12,617 bases of DNA from JBMYQA01 sp049600855 (GTDB taxonomy: Bacteria; Bacteroidota; Bacteroidia; Cytophagales; Flammeovirgaceae), in assembly GCA_049600855.1 (NCBI GenBank), contig JBMYQA010000172.1, forward strand, positions 1-12,617. The letters run 5' to 3'. The notes beneath the pieces are model-generated. The model did no database searches. It was not told where the DNA came from and saw nothing but the letters and a program-made list of their open reading frames with translations. Positions 1 to 6,860 of this stretch are shown one piece after another. The position numbers were made by a program, and so were the translations under genes. Every line of letters starts with the position of its first letter. Position 1 is the stretch's first letter.

Positions 1-98
1 ATGGTAGAATTATTTTCAGAGGAATAGTTGATGATCCACGTAATACCGATTGGGCTTGGATTGAAACAACTGCTTTTCATTTTCATTGTTCGGGTTAG
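1..98 (+). pseudogene. 3' fragment of a NUDT9-like ADP-ribose pyrophosphatase, apparently truncated
   Basis: The frame is open from the left edge and ends at TAG 96-98. It contains GIVDDPRNTDWAWIETTAFH, which closely matches from memory the VDDPRNTDNAWMET segment of the human NUDT9 / TRPM2 NUDT9-H family (ADP-ribose hydrolysed to AMP plus ribose 5-phosphate). In that family roughly 40-60 more residues follow, including a GDDA..VKW stretch. Here the frame stops about eight residues after the motif, and I could not find the missing part in the other two frames downstream. The Nudix box itself would lie left of the window. It could be a decayed gene, a frameshifted gene or a divergent short version. 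Family identity is fairly safe; pseudogene status is inference. Confidence 0.55.
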
Positions 99-602
99 AA
101 AGTTATTAAACTCAAAGAATGCTTAAAATCCACTGTATTCCAGTAAATTTTAATGAAAGGTAAGTAGTTTTTTTTGAAAAAATTGCACTTTGTTCACATT
201 GGTTTAATGCAAACGTTTTAGATTTGACCACCTCGTTTACAGCATTTTACAAGAATGGTTCTTTCGAAAAAAACAAGCTATACCCCTGCTTATTTGCCGC
301 AAACGTTGACATGTGGCTAAGCAAATAAACTACTTCTTTCACAATAAAGTATAGGGAAAAGTACAACCCCATTTTAATAGTATTAACGCAGAATTAAGCA
401 ACGCTCAAATTCCTGCGCAATTCATAATTGTGTTGTTGAAACGTTTCAATGATAAACAACATCATTTGTGGCTTTTGATATCATGTATTAAACTAGACAT
501 TAACATCTAAGTGTCCAAGTTCATCTTTAATTTATTTTATAAAGCGTTGTGCAATGTTAACTCCCCATACAGCATTACATGAAAAAAGGTTGCTTATTAC
601 AA
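99..602. other. Gene-free AT-rich stretch
   Basis: About 500 bp with no convincing coding frame on either strand; the reading frames starting here are short or run antisense to the deacetylase. It holds a perfect 14-bp palindrome (436-449) and a loose inverted repeat TTATTTGC (290-297) / GCAAATAA (321-328). It lies downstream of both the truncated Nudix frame and the minus-strand deacetylase. No U-tract terminator is evident. It may be decayed sequence. Confidence 0.6.
436..449. promoter_or_regulatory. Perfect 14-bp palindrome resembling a LacI-family operator
   Basis: TTGAAACGTTTCAA is its own reverse complement with a central CG, the usual form of LacI/GalR-family operators. No regulator gene and no obvious target promoter lies beside it. 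Operator function is a guess from shape alone. Confidence 0.25.
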
Positions 603-1229
603 TTATAAAATTTGAAAATTATAACCTAAACTCTTGTAATGTTCTAAATATCTTGGAAGTACATACCTCAAATTCGCTTCAGCTTTTAGGCTATCATGAA
701 AGACTACGATTGAACCTTTTTGTGTATATTGTATCGTTTTGTTTAGGCAATTTTGTTTTCCAATATCTGCTAAAAAATCACCACTTAATACATCCCACAT
801 CACAATTTCGTAGTGAGGAAGTAATTTTTTAATCTGCTTACGGGTAATTCGGCCATGCGGAGGGCGAAATAAAGGGCTAGACTTTGAGGTAGTAGGCAAT
901 AAAGCAGCACATTGTTCAATATTTGCGATATATTGATCAGAATGGGTTTTCCACCCTACCACATGATTATAGGTATGATTGCCAACTCGATGCCCATCTG
1001 CAAGCACTTGCTCAAAAATTGCAGGATGTTTTCGAATATTATCACCCACGCAAAAAAAAGTGGCTTTCGCATCATAAGATTTTAAAGTCTCTAATACCCA
1101 TTCTGTGACTTCGGAAATAGGCCCATCGTCAAAGGTTAAATAGATCACTTTCTCATCGCTATACCTACTCCAAGTGAGTTGAGGATATAACACCTGTTGG
1201 AACAGCCATCCCATTTTGTGGAGCATCAT
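603..1229 (-). CDS. Polysaccharide deacetylase family protein (NodB/CE4 domain)
   Basis: This 208-residue protein is almost entirely a NodB homology domain. It removes acetyl groups from an N- or O-acetylated polysaccharide in a metal-dependent reaction; the substrate cannot be told from sequence. Motif 1 is TFDDGP (Asp34, Asp35). The metal-binding pair is GNHTYNH (His85, His89). Motif 3 is RPPHGR (122-127), motif 4 includes WD (145-146), and motif 5 is VFHDS with His178. All catalytic motifs are intact and the length suits the compact single-domain Bacteroidota form. No clear signal peptide is present, though the N-terminus is somewhat hydrophobic. Two adjacent ATGs (1229 and 1226) make the exact start uncertain. 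It is divergent from the HlyD gene, and a -7-like box sits about 70 bp upstream. Confidence 0.92.
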   Translation of the reverse strand: MMLHKMGWLFQQVLYPQLTWSRYSDEKVIYLTFDDGPISEVTEWVLETLKSYDAKATFFCVGDNIRKHPAIFEQVLADGHRVGNHTYNHVVGWKTHSDQYIANIEQCAALLPTTSKSSPLFRPPHGRITRKQIKKLLPHYEIVMWDVLSGDFLADIGKQNCLNKTIQYTQKGSIVVFHDSLKAEANLRYVLPRYLEHYKSLGYNFQIL

Positions 1230-1300
1230 CGTTTTTGCTGTTGATTAACGGATTTCATGGACATTCGCAGAGAGCTATCCACTTGCTTTAAAACTACTCA

Positions 1301-1308
1301 CAAAGTTA
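1301..1308 (-). promoter_or_regulatory. Candidate -7 box for the deacetylase
   Basis: Read on the minus strand this is TAACTTTG, an exact match to the Bacteroidota consensus TAnnTTTG, about 70 bp before the start codon at 1229. No good -33 TTTG is seen at the expected distance, so support is partial. Confidence 0.35.
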
Positions 1309-1433
1309 TAGTAAAATCCTACCTTTCCACCTGTGCTTTAAAATAAGCTAACAAAAATTGCTACTCACTCCTACCCTTATACTTTGCGAAACGCCTTAAC
1401 CAACAATACCCTATTTCATTCATAAAAAGCTTG

Positions 1434-1441
1434 TATATTTG
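1434..1441 (+). promoter_or_regulatory. Candidate promoter (-7 box) for the HlyD-ABC pair
   Basis: TATATTTG matches the Bacteroidota -7 consensus TAnnTTTG exactly and lies 29 bp before the ATG at 1471. A weak -33-like TTTC is at 1414-1417 with a 16-nt spacer. Position and match suggest it drives both transporter genes, leaving a short leader. Confidence 0.5.
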
Positions 1442-1470
1442 CTGTCTTTTTGCGTTGAACCTATGTAGTT

Positions 1471-2763
1471 ATGGAAATTCAAGACATTGAATTAAGAAGT
1501 GAACCAGTAAAAGAAATCCTTAGCAAACCTCCTAGAAAACTTATTCGATGGGGCATTACAGCGATTTTTTCGGTAGTAGTGCTCTTATTTCTAATAGCCT
1601 ACTTGCTCAAATACCCCGATGTAATCACTGCAAGAGCTGTTATCACTACTGAAGAACTCCCCGCAAGTATTGTTACCAAACGCGATGGACACATCTCTCA
1701 TTTATTTGTTAAGGAACAGGAATTAGTCGAAAAGGATCAAGTTTTAGCCGTTATTGACAATGCCGCTCACTATGAAGATTGGGCCAAACTAAAGCCCAAC
1801 CTCTTAGACTTTCATCAACAATTGGTTCAAAAAGATTCTGTACGGAAACTCAACTTTTCTCAACAAGTCAAATTAGGTGAGATGCAAGGCGCTTTTGCCC
1901 AATTATACTTGGCCTATAAGAATTATTGGAATTTTATAGAAACCAACTTCTACCATCAAAAAGTCCAACAGTTGAGGCAAAAAATCATTACACAACATCA
2001 GCTTACGCAAGGCTTATCTGAGCAAAAAGCCATTTTACTCACCGACTTTCAATTAACAAAACGTCAATATGAGATTGACAGCTTGCTGCACCAAAAAACG
2101 GTCATCTCCAAACGAGATTTTGAAACTGCACAGCAAAACTTTTTACAAGAGCAATACCGACTGAAGTCATTTGATGTGGAACAAATCAATGTTTCCATAC
2201 AGATTCGAGAGCTACAAGGCCAAGTATTAGAACTCCAACAAAAGCTGAAAGAGGAAAAGCTCCGTTTCTTAGAAGCACTCAAAGAAGCTTCGTTAAGGAT
2301 GCAAGCCAGTTTAACCCGTTGGGAAAAAAACTATTTACTTCAAGCTCCTATAAATGGGCGTGTAGCTTTCTTTCATTATTGGTCAGATAATCAGGTAGTT
2401 AAAACTGGAGATGAGGTCATGATTATCACTCCTGAAAGCCAAAGGGTGATGGCGTATGCCAAAGTGGATCAGCAAGGTTTTGGCAAGGTCAAAGTAGGAC
2501 AAACGGTACGAATACAACTAGATGGTTATCCATTTCATGAATATGGCAGTATTAAAGGCCACATCAAATCCATTTCGTCTATTTCCAGAGATAACAGCTA
2601 TTTTGTTCGCTTTGAATTACCGCAGGGCCTCACCACCAACTATAAAAAGACACTAAATTTCAGTCAGGAAATGCAAGGAGATGCCCACATCGTCACTGAA
2701 GAACTTCGACTCATTGAGCGTATTTTCTATGAATTCAGGAAGTATTTTAAAGATTGGGATTAA
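1471..2763 (+). CDS. HlyD-family periplasmic adaptor (membrane fusion) protein
   Basis: This is the 430-residue adaptor of a type I secretion or peptide export system, linking an inner-membrane ABC transporter to an outer-membrane channel. A short cytoplasmic N-terminus is followed by one transmembrane helix (about 28-46). A first lipoyl/barrel-sandwich half lies near 64-96 and a long charged, Gln-rich coiled-coil hairpin at about 105-290. The second lipoyl half starts at LLQAPINGRV, and a C-terminal beta-barrel region runs from about 325. The C39 ABC transporter begins 34 bp after its stop, so the two are almost surely co-transcribed. No TolC-like channel gene lies in the window, so the third component must be elsewhere. 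The ATG at 1471 is well placed behind a -7 box. Confidence 0.92.
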   Translation: MEIQDIELRSEPVKEILSKPPRKLIRWGITAIFSVVVLLFLIAYLLKYPDVITARAVITTEELPASIVTKRDGHISHLFVKEQELVEKDQVLAVIDNAAHYEDWAKLKPNLLDFHQQLVQKDSVRKLNFSQQVKLGEMQGAFAQLYLAYKNYWNFIETNFYHQKVQQLRQKIITQHQLTQGLSEQKAILLTDFQLTKRQYEIDSLLHQKTVISKRDFETAQQNFLQEQYRLKSFDVEQINVSIQIRELQGQVLELQQKLKEEKLRFLEALKEASLRMQASLTRWEKNYLLQAPINGRVAFFHYWSDNQVVKTGDEVMIITPESQRVMAYAKVDQQGFGKVKVGQTVRIQLDGYPFHEYGSIKGHIKSISSISRDNSYFVRFELPQGLTTNYKKTLNFSQEMQGDAHIVTEELRLIERIFYEFRKYFKDWD

Positions 2764-2797
2764 GCAATTCTACACCTCAACCTCGTAACTTCGCACT

Positions 2798-4996
2798 ATG
2801 TTCTTTCAAAAGAAATTTCCTCATTTTCAGCAACGCGACCAAATGGATTGCGGCCCCACTTGCCTCAAGATGATCGCCAAATCTTATGGCAAATCCGTCA
2901 GTTTACCCTATTTGCGTAAAGAAGCCCACATTGATCGCCAAGGCGTTTCTTTATTAGGAATTAGCGACGCTGCGGAAAAGATTGGTTTCCGAACCATGGC
3001 AGTGCGAGCCGATTACGATACCTTAGCTGAAGAAGCTCCCTTTCCTTGTATTGTTCACTGGAATCAAGCTCACTTTGTAGTGGTATACGCCATTAAAAAA
3101 GACAAAGTATATGTTGCAGATCCAGGCAACGCTTTAATCACTTATTCTAAAGAAGAGTTCTGTAAATGCTGGACGGGAACGGGTACAGGAAAAGCAGAAG
3201 GCATCACTTTATTGCTTGAGCCAGGTCCAGACTTTTACGCAGATGAGTTTATGGGAGAAGCTCCTGATAAAACCAAACTGACGTTCTTATTCAAATACCT
3301 TACTCCTTATAAAAAGTTAGTTTTTCAGGTCTTTCTTGGCCTCGTTACTGGAAGTGTGCTCGCCTTATTACTCCCTTTGCTCACGCAGGCTTTAGTAGAT
3401 TCTGGTGTAAATAAGCAAAACCTGACCATTATCTATGTCATCCTTATTGCCCAGCTCATGCTTTTTGTCGGAAAAACAAGCATAGATATCATTCGAAGTT
3501 GGATTTTACTCCACATGTCCTCCAGAATCAATATTTACATCATCTCCGACTTCCTCATCAAATTGATGAAGCTGCCCATTAGCTTCTTCGATAGCAAAAA
3601 CTTAGGAGATATCCTGCAACGACTTCAAGATCATGAGCGTATCAAACACTTTCTTACGTCATCTTCTTTAGAGTTTATTTTCTCCATTTTCAATCTCTTC
3701 GTTTTTGGACTGATATTATTGGCCTACAACTTCTCCATTTTCCTCATTTTTATATTGGGAAGTGGCTTTTACATCATTTGGATTCTTTTTTTTATGAAAC
3801 GCAGGCGAATCCTCGATTTTAAACGCTTTAATCAGGCCGCAGCTAACCAAAGTAGCGAAGTTCAATTGGTGCAGGGTATGCAGGAAATTAAGTTGAATAA
3901 CTGTGAGAAACAAAAACGTTGGGAATGGGAAAACATTCAAGTACGATTATTTAAGATTAGCCTCAGCAGTTTAGCCGTGCAACAATATCAAAACTCTGGT
4001 GGTGCTTTTATTAATGAGTTGAAAAACATCTTGATCACATTCTGGGCCGCCAAAGAAGTGATGGATAACAATATGACATTAGGCATGATGATGGCTGCTC
4101 AACAAATTCTTGGTCAGTTGAATGCGCCAATTCTGCAATTTGTCAACTTCATTCAAGAAGCACAAGATGCACAAATCAGCTTGGAACGATTAGGCGAAAT
4201 TCACAATCGAGAAGAGGAAGATTCGAGCATTGAAACGGCACTGATGATTCCTGAAGAAAAAGACCTACTCATTAAAGATTTAGATTTCCGATATGGTGAC
4301 CCGAATGCTGAATTTGTCTTGCATCGGGTCAATATGACAATTCCTTATGGCAAAACTACTGCAATTGTAGGTGCGAGTGGCAGTGGAAAAACCACATTAC
4401 TGAAATTATTACTCAAGTTTTATGAACCTGAAAGTGGTGAAATTAAGCTGGGGGAAACGCCTTTACGGAACCTCAATAGTCGTGCATGGCGAAACAAAGT
4501 TGGGGTGGTGATGCAAGATGGCTTTATTTTTTCTGATTCCATCGCCAATAACATTGCTTTAGGCGCTGAGCATGTTGATATTAAACGCTTAGTTTTTGCC
4601 TGTGAAATTGCTAATATTCGGACTTTTATTGAGGAAATGCCCTTAAACTACAACACAAAAATTGGTTCAGATGGCATTGGATTGAGCCAAGGGCAAAAGC
4701 AGCGATTAATGATTGCCCGTGCGGTTTATAAAAACCCTGACTTTCTCTTTTTTGATGAGGCCACTTCGGCACTGGATGCCAAAAATGAGCGTGAAATCAC
4801 CGAGAAGATTGAGCAATTTACAAATGGAAAAACGGTAATCGTCATCGCCCACCGACTCAGTACAGTAAAAAATGCAGATCAGATTATTGTTTTAGATAAA
4901 GGGGAAGTAAAAGAAGCAGGAGATCATACCGAGTTAACGGCCAAACGGGGACTTTACTACGAACTGGTGAAAAATCAGTTGGAATTGGGGAGTTAA
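2798..4996 (+). CDS. Peptidase-containing ABC transporter (C39 peptidase, PCAT type)
   Basis: This 732-residue inner-membrane exporter should cut leader peptides, usually after a double glycine, and pump the cargo out using ATP. The N-terminal C39 papain-like domain is complete: oxyanion Gln12, Cys18 in DCGPTC, His92 in AHFVV and Asp108 in ADPG. A six-helix transmembrane domain covers about 165-465. The nucleotide-binding domain has Walker A GASGSGKT (525-532), signature LSQGQ (629-633), Walker B ending in Asp653-Glu654, and H-loop His685. All key residues are present, so both peptidase and ATPase should be active. The length is normal for the family. It follows the HlyD adaptor in an apparent operon. 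No GG-leader peptide gene was found beside it, so the cargo is unknown; bacteriocin-like or RiPP peptides are usual in this family. Confidence 0.95.
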   Translation: MFFQKKFPHFQQRDQMDCGPTCLKMIAKSYGKSVSLPYLRKEAHIDRQGVSLLGISDAAEKIGFRTMAVRADYDTLAEEAPFPCIVHWNQAHFVVVYAIKKDKVYVADPGNALITYSKEEFCKCWTGTGTGKAEGITLLLEPGPDFYADEFMGEAPDKTKLTFLFKYLTPYKKLVFQVFLGLVTGSVLALLLPLLTQALVDSGVNKQNLTIIYVILIAQLMLFVGKTSIDIIRSWILLHMSSRINIYIISDFLIKLMKLPISFFDSKNLGDILQRLQDHERIKHFLTSSSLEFIFSIFNLFVFGLILLAYNFSIFLIFILGSGFYIIWILFFMKRRRILDFKRFNQAAANQSSEVQLVQGMQEIKLNNCEKQKRWEWENIQVRLFKISLSSLAVQQYQNSGGAFINELKNILITFWAAKEVMDNNMTLGMMMAAQQILGQLNAPILQFVNFIQEAQDAQISLERLGEIHNREEEDSSIETALMIPEEKDLLIKDLDFRYGDPNAEFVLHRVNMTIPYGKTTAIVGASGSGKTTLLKLLLKFYEPESGEIKLGETPLRNLNSRAWRNKVGVVMQDGFIFSDSIANNIALGAEHVDIKRLVFACEIANIRTFIEEMPLNYNTKIGSDGIGLSQGQKQRLMIARAVYKNPDFLFFDEATSALDAKNEREITEKIEQFTNGKTVIVIAHRLSTVKNADQIIVLDKGEVKEAGDHTELTAKRGLYYELVKNQLELGS

Positions 4997-5066
4997 TGTA
5001 TTGATGTGCGTGGCGTTAGTGATATCATTATCATTCGACCCAAAGCTGTAAAGTTTTTAGATTTGC

Positions 5067-5124
5067 TGAAGTTGTTCGTAGAGTTAGTAAAGTCCTTTAC
5101 GAACAGCTTCAATAAGTTTTTTTT
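5067..5124 (+). terminator. Probable rho-independent terminator after the ABC transporter
   Basis: Arms 5067-5080 and 5098-5111 pair over 14 positions with one G-U wobble and enclose a 17-nt loop. Six bases later comes a run of eight T (5117-5124). It lies about 70 bp past the transporter stop, as expected for the end of the HlyD-ABC operon. The six-base gap before the T run is slightly long. Confidence 0.6.
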
Positions 5125-5175
5125 GATTTTATGCTGATTGAAGACGGCAGTCGCACTGTTCTCGTTCCTAATAAT

Positions 5176-5195
5176 GTTGAGTTTCGAAACTCAAC
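5176..5195. repeat. Perfect 20-bp palindrome
   Basis: GTTGAGTTTCGAAACTCAAC equals its own reverse complement. Its GTTGAG/CTCAAC arms recur in the next stem-loop. It could be a protein-binding site, part of an RNA structure, or a copy of a dispersed palindromic repeat. Confidence 0.7.
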
Positions 5196-5203
5196 GTACA
5201 TAA

Positions 5204-5242
5204 AGTTGAGGCAGAGAGTCTGACCTATAGGAATCCTCAACT
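5204..5242. repeat. Stem-loop sharing arms with the preceding palindrome
   Basis: AGTTGAGG (5204-5211) pairs perfectly with CCTCAACT (5235-5242). The interior holds a small CAGA/TCTG hairpin and a CCTATAGG palindrome. Because GTTGAG and CTCAAC also form the 5176-5195 palindrome, mutually exclusive pairings are possible. Confidence 0.55.
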
Positions 5243-5287
5243 AGCAGCTCAAAAAACGTGTGCTGTGGCTACTCTACTACTGATTGA

Positions 5288-5347
5288 TCTTAGAGACTGT
5301 TTGGGCTTTTCTTTCGGCTAAACAAAAAATTCAAACAGCCTCTAAGA
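5288..5347. repeat. 60-bp element with imperfect inverted ends
   Basis: Ends 5288-5303 and 5332-5347 are inverted repeats of 16 bp with one mismatch (TCTTAGAGACTGTTTG against its partner). Neither side has a T run, so an intrinsic terminator is not obvious. The arm core AGAGGCTGTTTGAA recurs singly at 7885-7898 and, with one change, at 10299-10312, which suggests a transposon-derived repeat (mini-element) rather than a gene-specific hairpin. It ends 14 bp from the stop of the minus-strand gene at 5362. Confidence 0.5.
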
Positions 5348-5361
5348 GCGTATGAATATGT

Positions 5362-5877
5362 TTATTCAAGGTTTTCTTCTTGTACTTTTTCAAAGTAGGT
5401 TTGGTAACGGATATTTCCCCACACAGGCTTTCGCTTTCGCCGATCTAGCTGCCCATTTGCTAACACCGTAAATAGTTTGCCGTTTTCAATGTATAATCGT
5501 ACTGGTGGCTTCTTTCGATGTTGCCATCCAGAAGATATTGAGGCATAAATAAATTCCTTTTTCCCAATACGACTAGCGATTACATCTGACGACAGCACTA
5601 AAGTATCTTGAACAACATTAGCCGCATTTAAAACCTTTAATGTATCAAAAACCAATATTGGGGTTAAGTATAAAGTATCATTTGATACCGTCCACTCTCC
5701 CGTAGTCCAGCTTGATGCCATATCAAACCGCCAAGTGTAATGAAAGGTGTGATCACTTTTTAACTCCAGCTTTTCGCCAAAGTAACTTTTATGCGTACCA
5801 ATAATACTTACTTGCCCAAAGCAGGCTGTCTGCACGAGTACAATAACGAATACAGTCACTAACTTCATCATTTTCAA
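5362..5877 (-). CDS. Small exported protein of unknown function
   Basis: I do not recognise a named family for this 171-residue protein. The N-terminus has a typical signal peptide: basic MKMMK, a hydrophobic stretch from about 6 to 17, and a probable cut near Gly21-Gln22. Cys19 makes a lipoprotein conceivable, but the residue three before it is Gln, a poor lipobox. The mature part is rich in beta-prone segments such as LELKSDHTFHYTWRFD and GEWTVSNDTLYL, a pattern seen in small lipocalin-like secreted Bacteroidota proteins; this is structural impression only. It is last in a run of minus-strand genes, 53 bp after the acyltransferase, and could share its transcript. Confidence 0.75.
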   Translation of the reverse strand: MKMMKLVTVFVIVLVQTACFGQVSIIGTHKSYFGEKLELKSDHTFHYTWRFDMASSWTTGEWTVSNDTLYLTPILVFDTLKVLNAANVVQDTLVLSSDVIASRIGKKEFIYASISSGWQHRKKPPVRLYIENGKLFTVLANGQLDRRKRKPVWGNIRYQTYFEKVQEENLE

Positions 5878-5930
5878 ATTTGGTTTAATTGTTATAAGCT
5901 TTTGCCCAATAAGCTCATTTTGGTCATTTT

Positions 5931-6797
5931 CTATCTATTCCGATCTTCTTCTTGGGAATACTTCCACCTTTTATGTGTCCACAGCCACCCTTCTGGTTCT
6001 TTATGAATCAGCTTTTCAGTAGCTTTTACATAGCTTTCCAAAATTTCATGCCCTTTTTTATCATAAGGAGGATCAACGAGGTGAACAAATTCAATATCGT
6101 AATAGCCTCTTTTAGGAGCAGTTATATTCAAAAAAAACACAGGAGCTTTAATCATTTTAGCAATGCGTTCTCCTCCAGCATAAAAGGCCGTATCTTGCTT
6201 CATAAAAGTCGTCCAATATTTTTCGGCTGGAGAATGTAAGATGGGAATCTGGTCCGCTACAATTGCAATCACTCGTTGAATACTTTTCCGTCTCACAATT
6301 TCTCGTACAGAACTATCTTTTTCAATCATATGTGCCCCAAAGCGACCACGCGCTTCCAAAATCAATTTTTCAAATGCTGGATGAGACAGTTTCTTGTACA
6401 AACCATCTACTTGAACGGGCATGATTATCGAGTTAAATAATAACGTCCATTCCCAATTGAACTGATGAGAAACCAAAAATATAATGGTTTGTTTATCAGC
6501 AATATAAGGTTCTATGACTTCAAAGTTTTTCACCTTCACGCGTTTGGTTAACTCCTGCTTGCTGATGGTGATGCCTTTCAGGGTTTCTACTATATAATCG
6601 GCAAAACGGAAATAAAACTTTTTCGCAATTGCCTGAATTTCCTTTTCTGATTTATCTGGAAAGGAGTTTCTCAAATTTGATAAAACTACTTTTTTGCGGT
6701 AGCCAATGAGGTAATACATCAAGATATAGAGTTTAAAACTCAGTAGATGTAATACGGGTAAGGGTAAACGAGAAATTAGTTTTATGATGGATATCAT
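5931..6797 (-). CDS. LpxL/HtrB-like lysophospholipid (lipid A) acyltransferase family protein
   Basis: This 288-residue protein belongs to the LpxL/HtrB (LABLAT) branch of acyltransferases, which add late acyl chains to lipid A at the cytoplasmic face of the inner membrane. It may also acylate another lipid in Bacteroidota. A hydrophobic N-terminus (about 13-32) anchors it. The catalytic HX4E motif is SHQFNWEW with His111 and Glu116. Further family blocks are ADQIP (181-185) and AFYAGGERIAKM (204-215), and the C-terminus GWLWTHKRWK is characteristic. The length is normal. A -7-like box sits in the 63-bp gap behind the upstream barrel-protein gene, so it may have its own promoter. The precise acyl donor and acceptor cannot be read from sequence. 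Confidence 0.9.
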   Translation of the reverse strand: MISIIKLISRLPLPVLHLLSFKLYILMYYLIGYRKKVVLSNLRNSFPDKSEKEIQAIAKKFYFRFADYIVETLKGITISKQELTKRVKVKNFEVIEPYIADKQTIIFLVSHQFNWEWTLLFNSIIMPVQVDGLYKKLSHPAFEKLILEARGRFGAHMIEKDSSVREIVRRKSIQRVIAIVADQIPILHSPAEKYWTTFMKQDTAFYAGGERIAKMIKAPVFFLNITAPKRGYYDIEFVHLVDPPYDKKGHEILESYVKATEKLIHKEPEGWLWTHKRWKYSQEEDRNR

Positions 6798-6841
6798 AGG
6801 CTTTTATGCCGCTACAGGCAATCGAAAAAGTTAAACGCCTG

Positions 6842-6849
6842 CAAAAATA
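6842..6849 (-). promoter_or_regulatory. Candidate -7 box for the acyltransferase gene
   Basis: On the minus strand this reads TATTTTTG, an exact TAnnTTTG match 44 bp before the ATG at 6797. A TTTG lies upstream (complement of 6864-6867) with a 14-nt spacer, shorter than usual. Plausible internal promoter. Confidence 0.4.
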
Positions 6850-6860
6850 GCACAAAGAAT

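Larger units (their letters stand above)
4997..5361. other. Gene-free region dense in inverted repeats
   Basis: This is 365 bp between convergent genes. A 44-codon open stretch around 5007-5140 lacks an ATG and a 30-codon ATG frame (from 5131) resembles nothing known, so I call no gene. In order it holds a probable terminator (5067-5124), a perfect 20-bp palindrome (5176-5195), an 8-bp-armed stem-loop reusing the same arm (5204-5242), a weak TAGC..GCTA stem, and a 60-bp imperfect inverted repeat (5288-5347). It may be a structured RNA, a cluster of palindromic repeats, or transposon debris. Confidence 0.6.

Noticed and set aside
554..832. 92-codon plus-strand frame
   Set aside because: It lies mostly antisense to the intact polysaccharide deacetylase and its product is low-complexity with no family features.
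923..1108. 61-codon plus-strand frame
   Set aside because: Fully antisense to the catalytic core of the deacetylase; shadow of that gene.
2064..2282. 72-codon minus-strand frame rich in Ser and Cys
   Set aside because: Antisense shadow of the HlyD coiled coil; composition is an artefact of Gln/Lys/Glu codons read backwards.
5007..5220. Two short frames after the ABC transporter considered as GG-leader peptide genes
   Set aside because: One has no ATG and overlaps the terminator, the other is 30 codons, and neither holds a GG, GA or GS leader motif.
5952..6239. 95-codon plus-strand frame
   Set aside because: Antisense to the acyltransferase, whose catalytic motifs are clear on the other strand.
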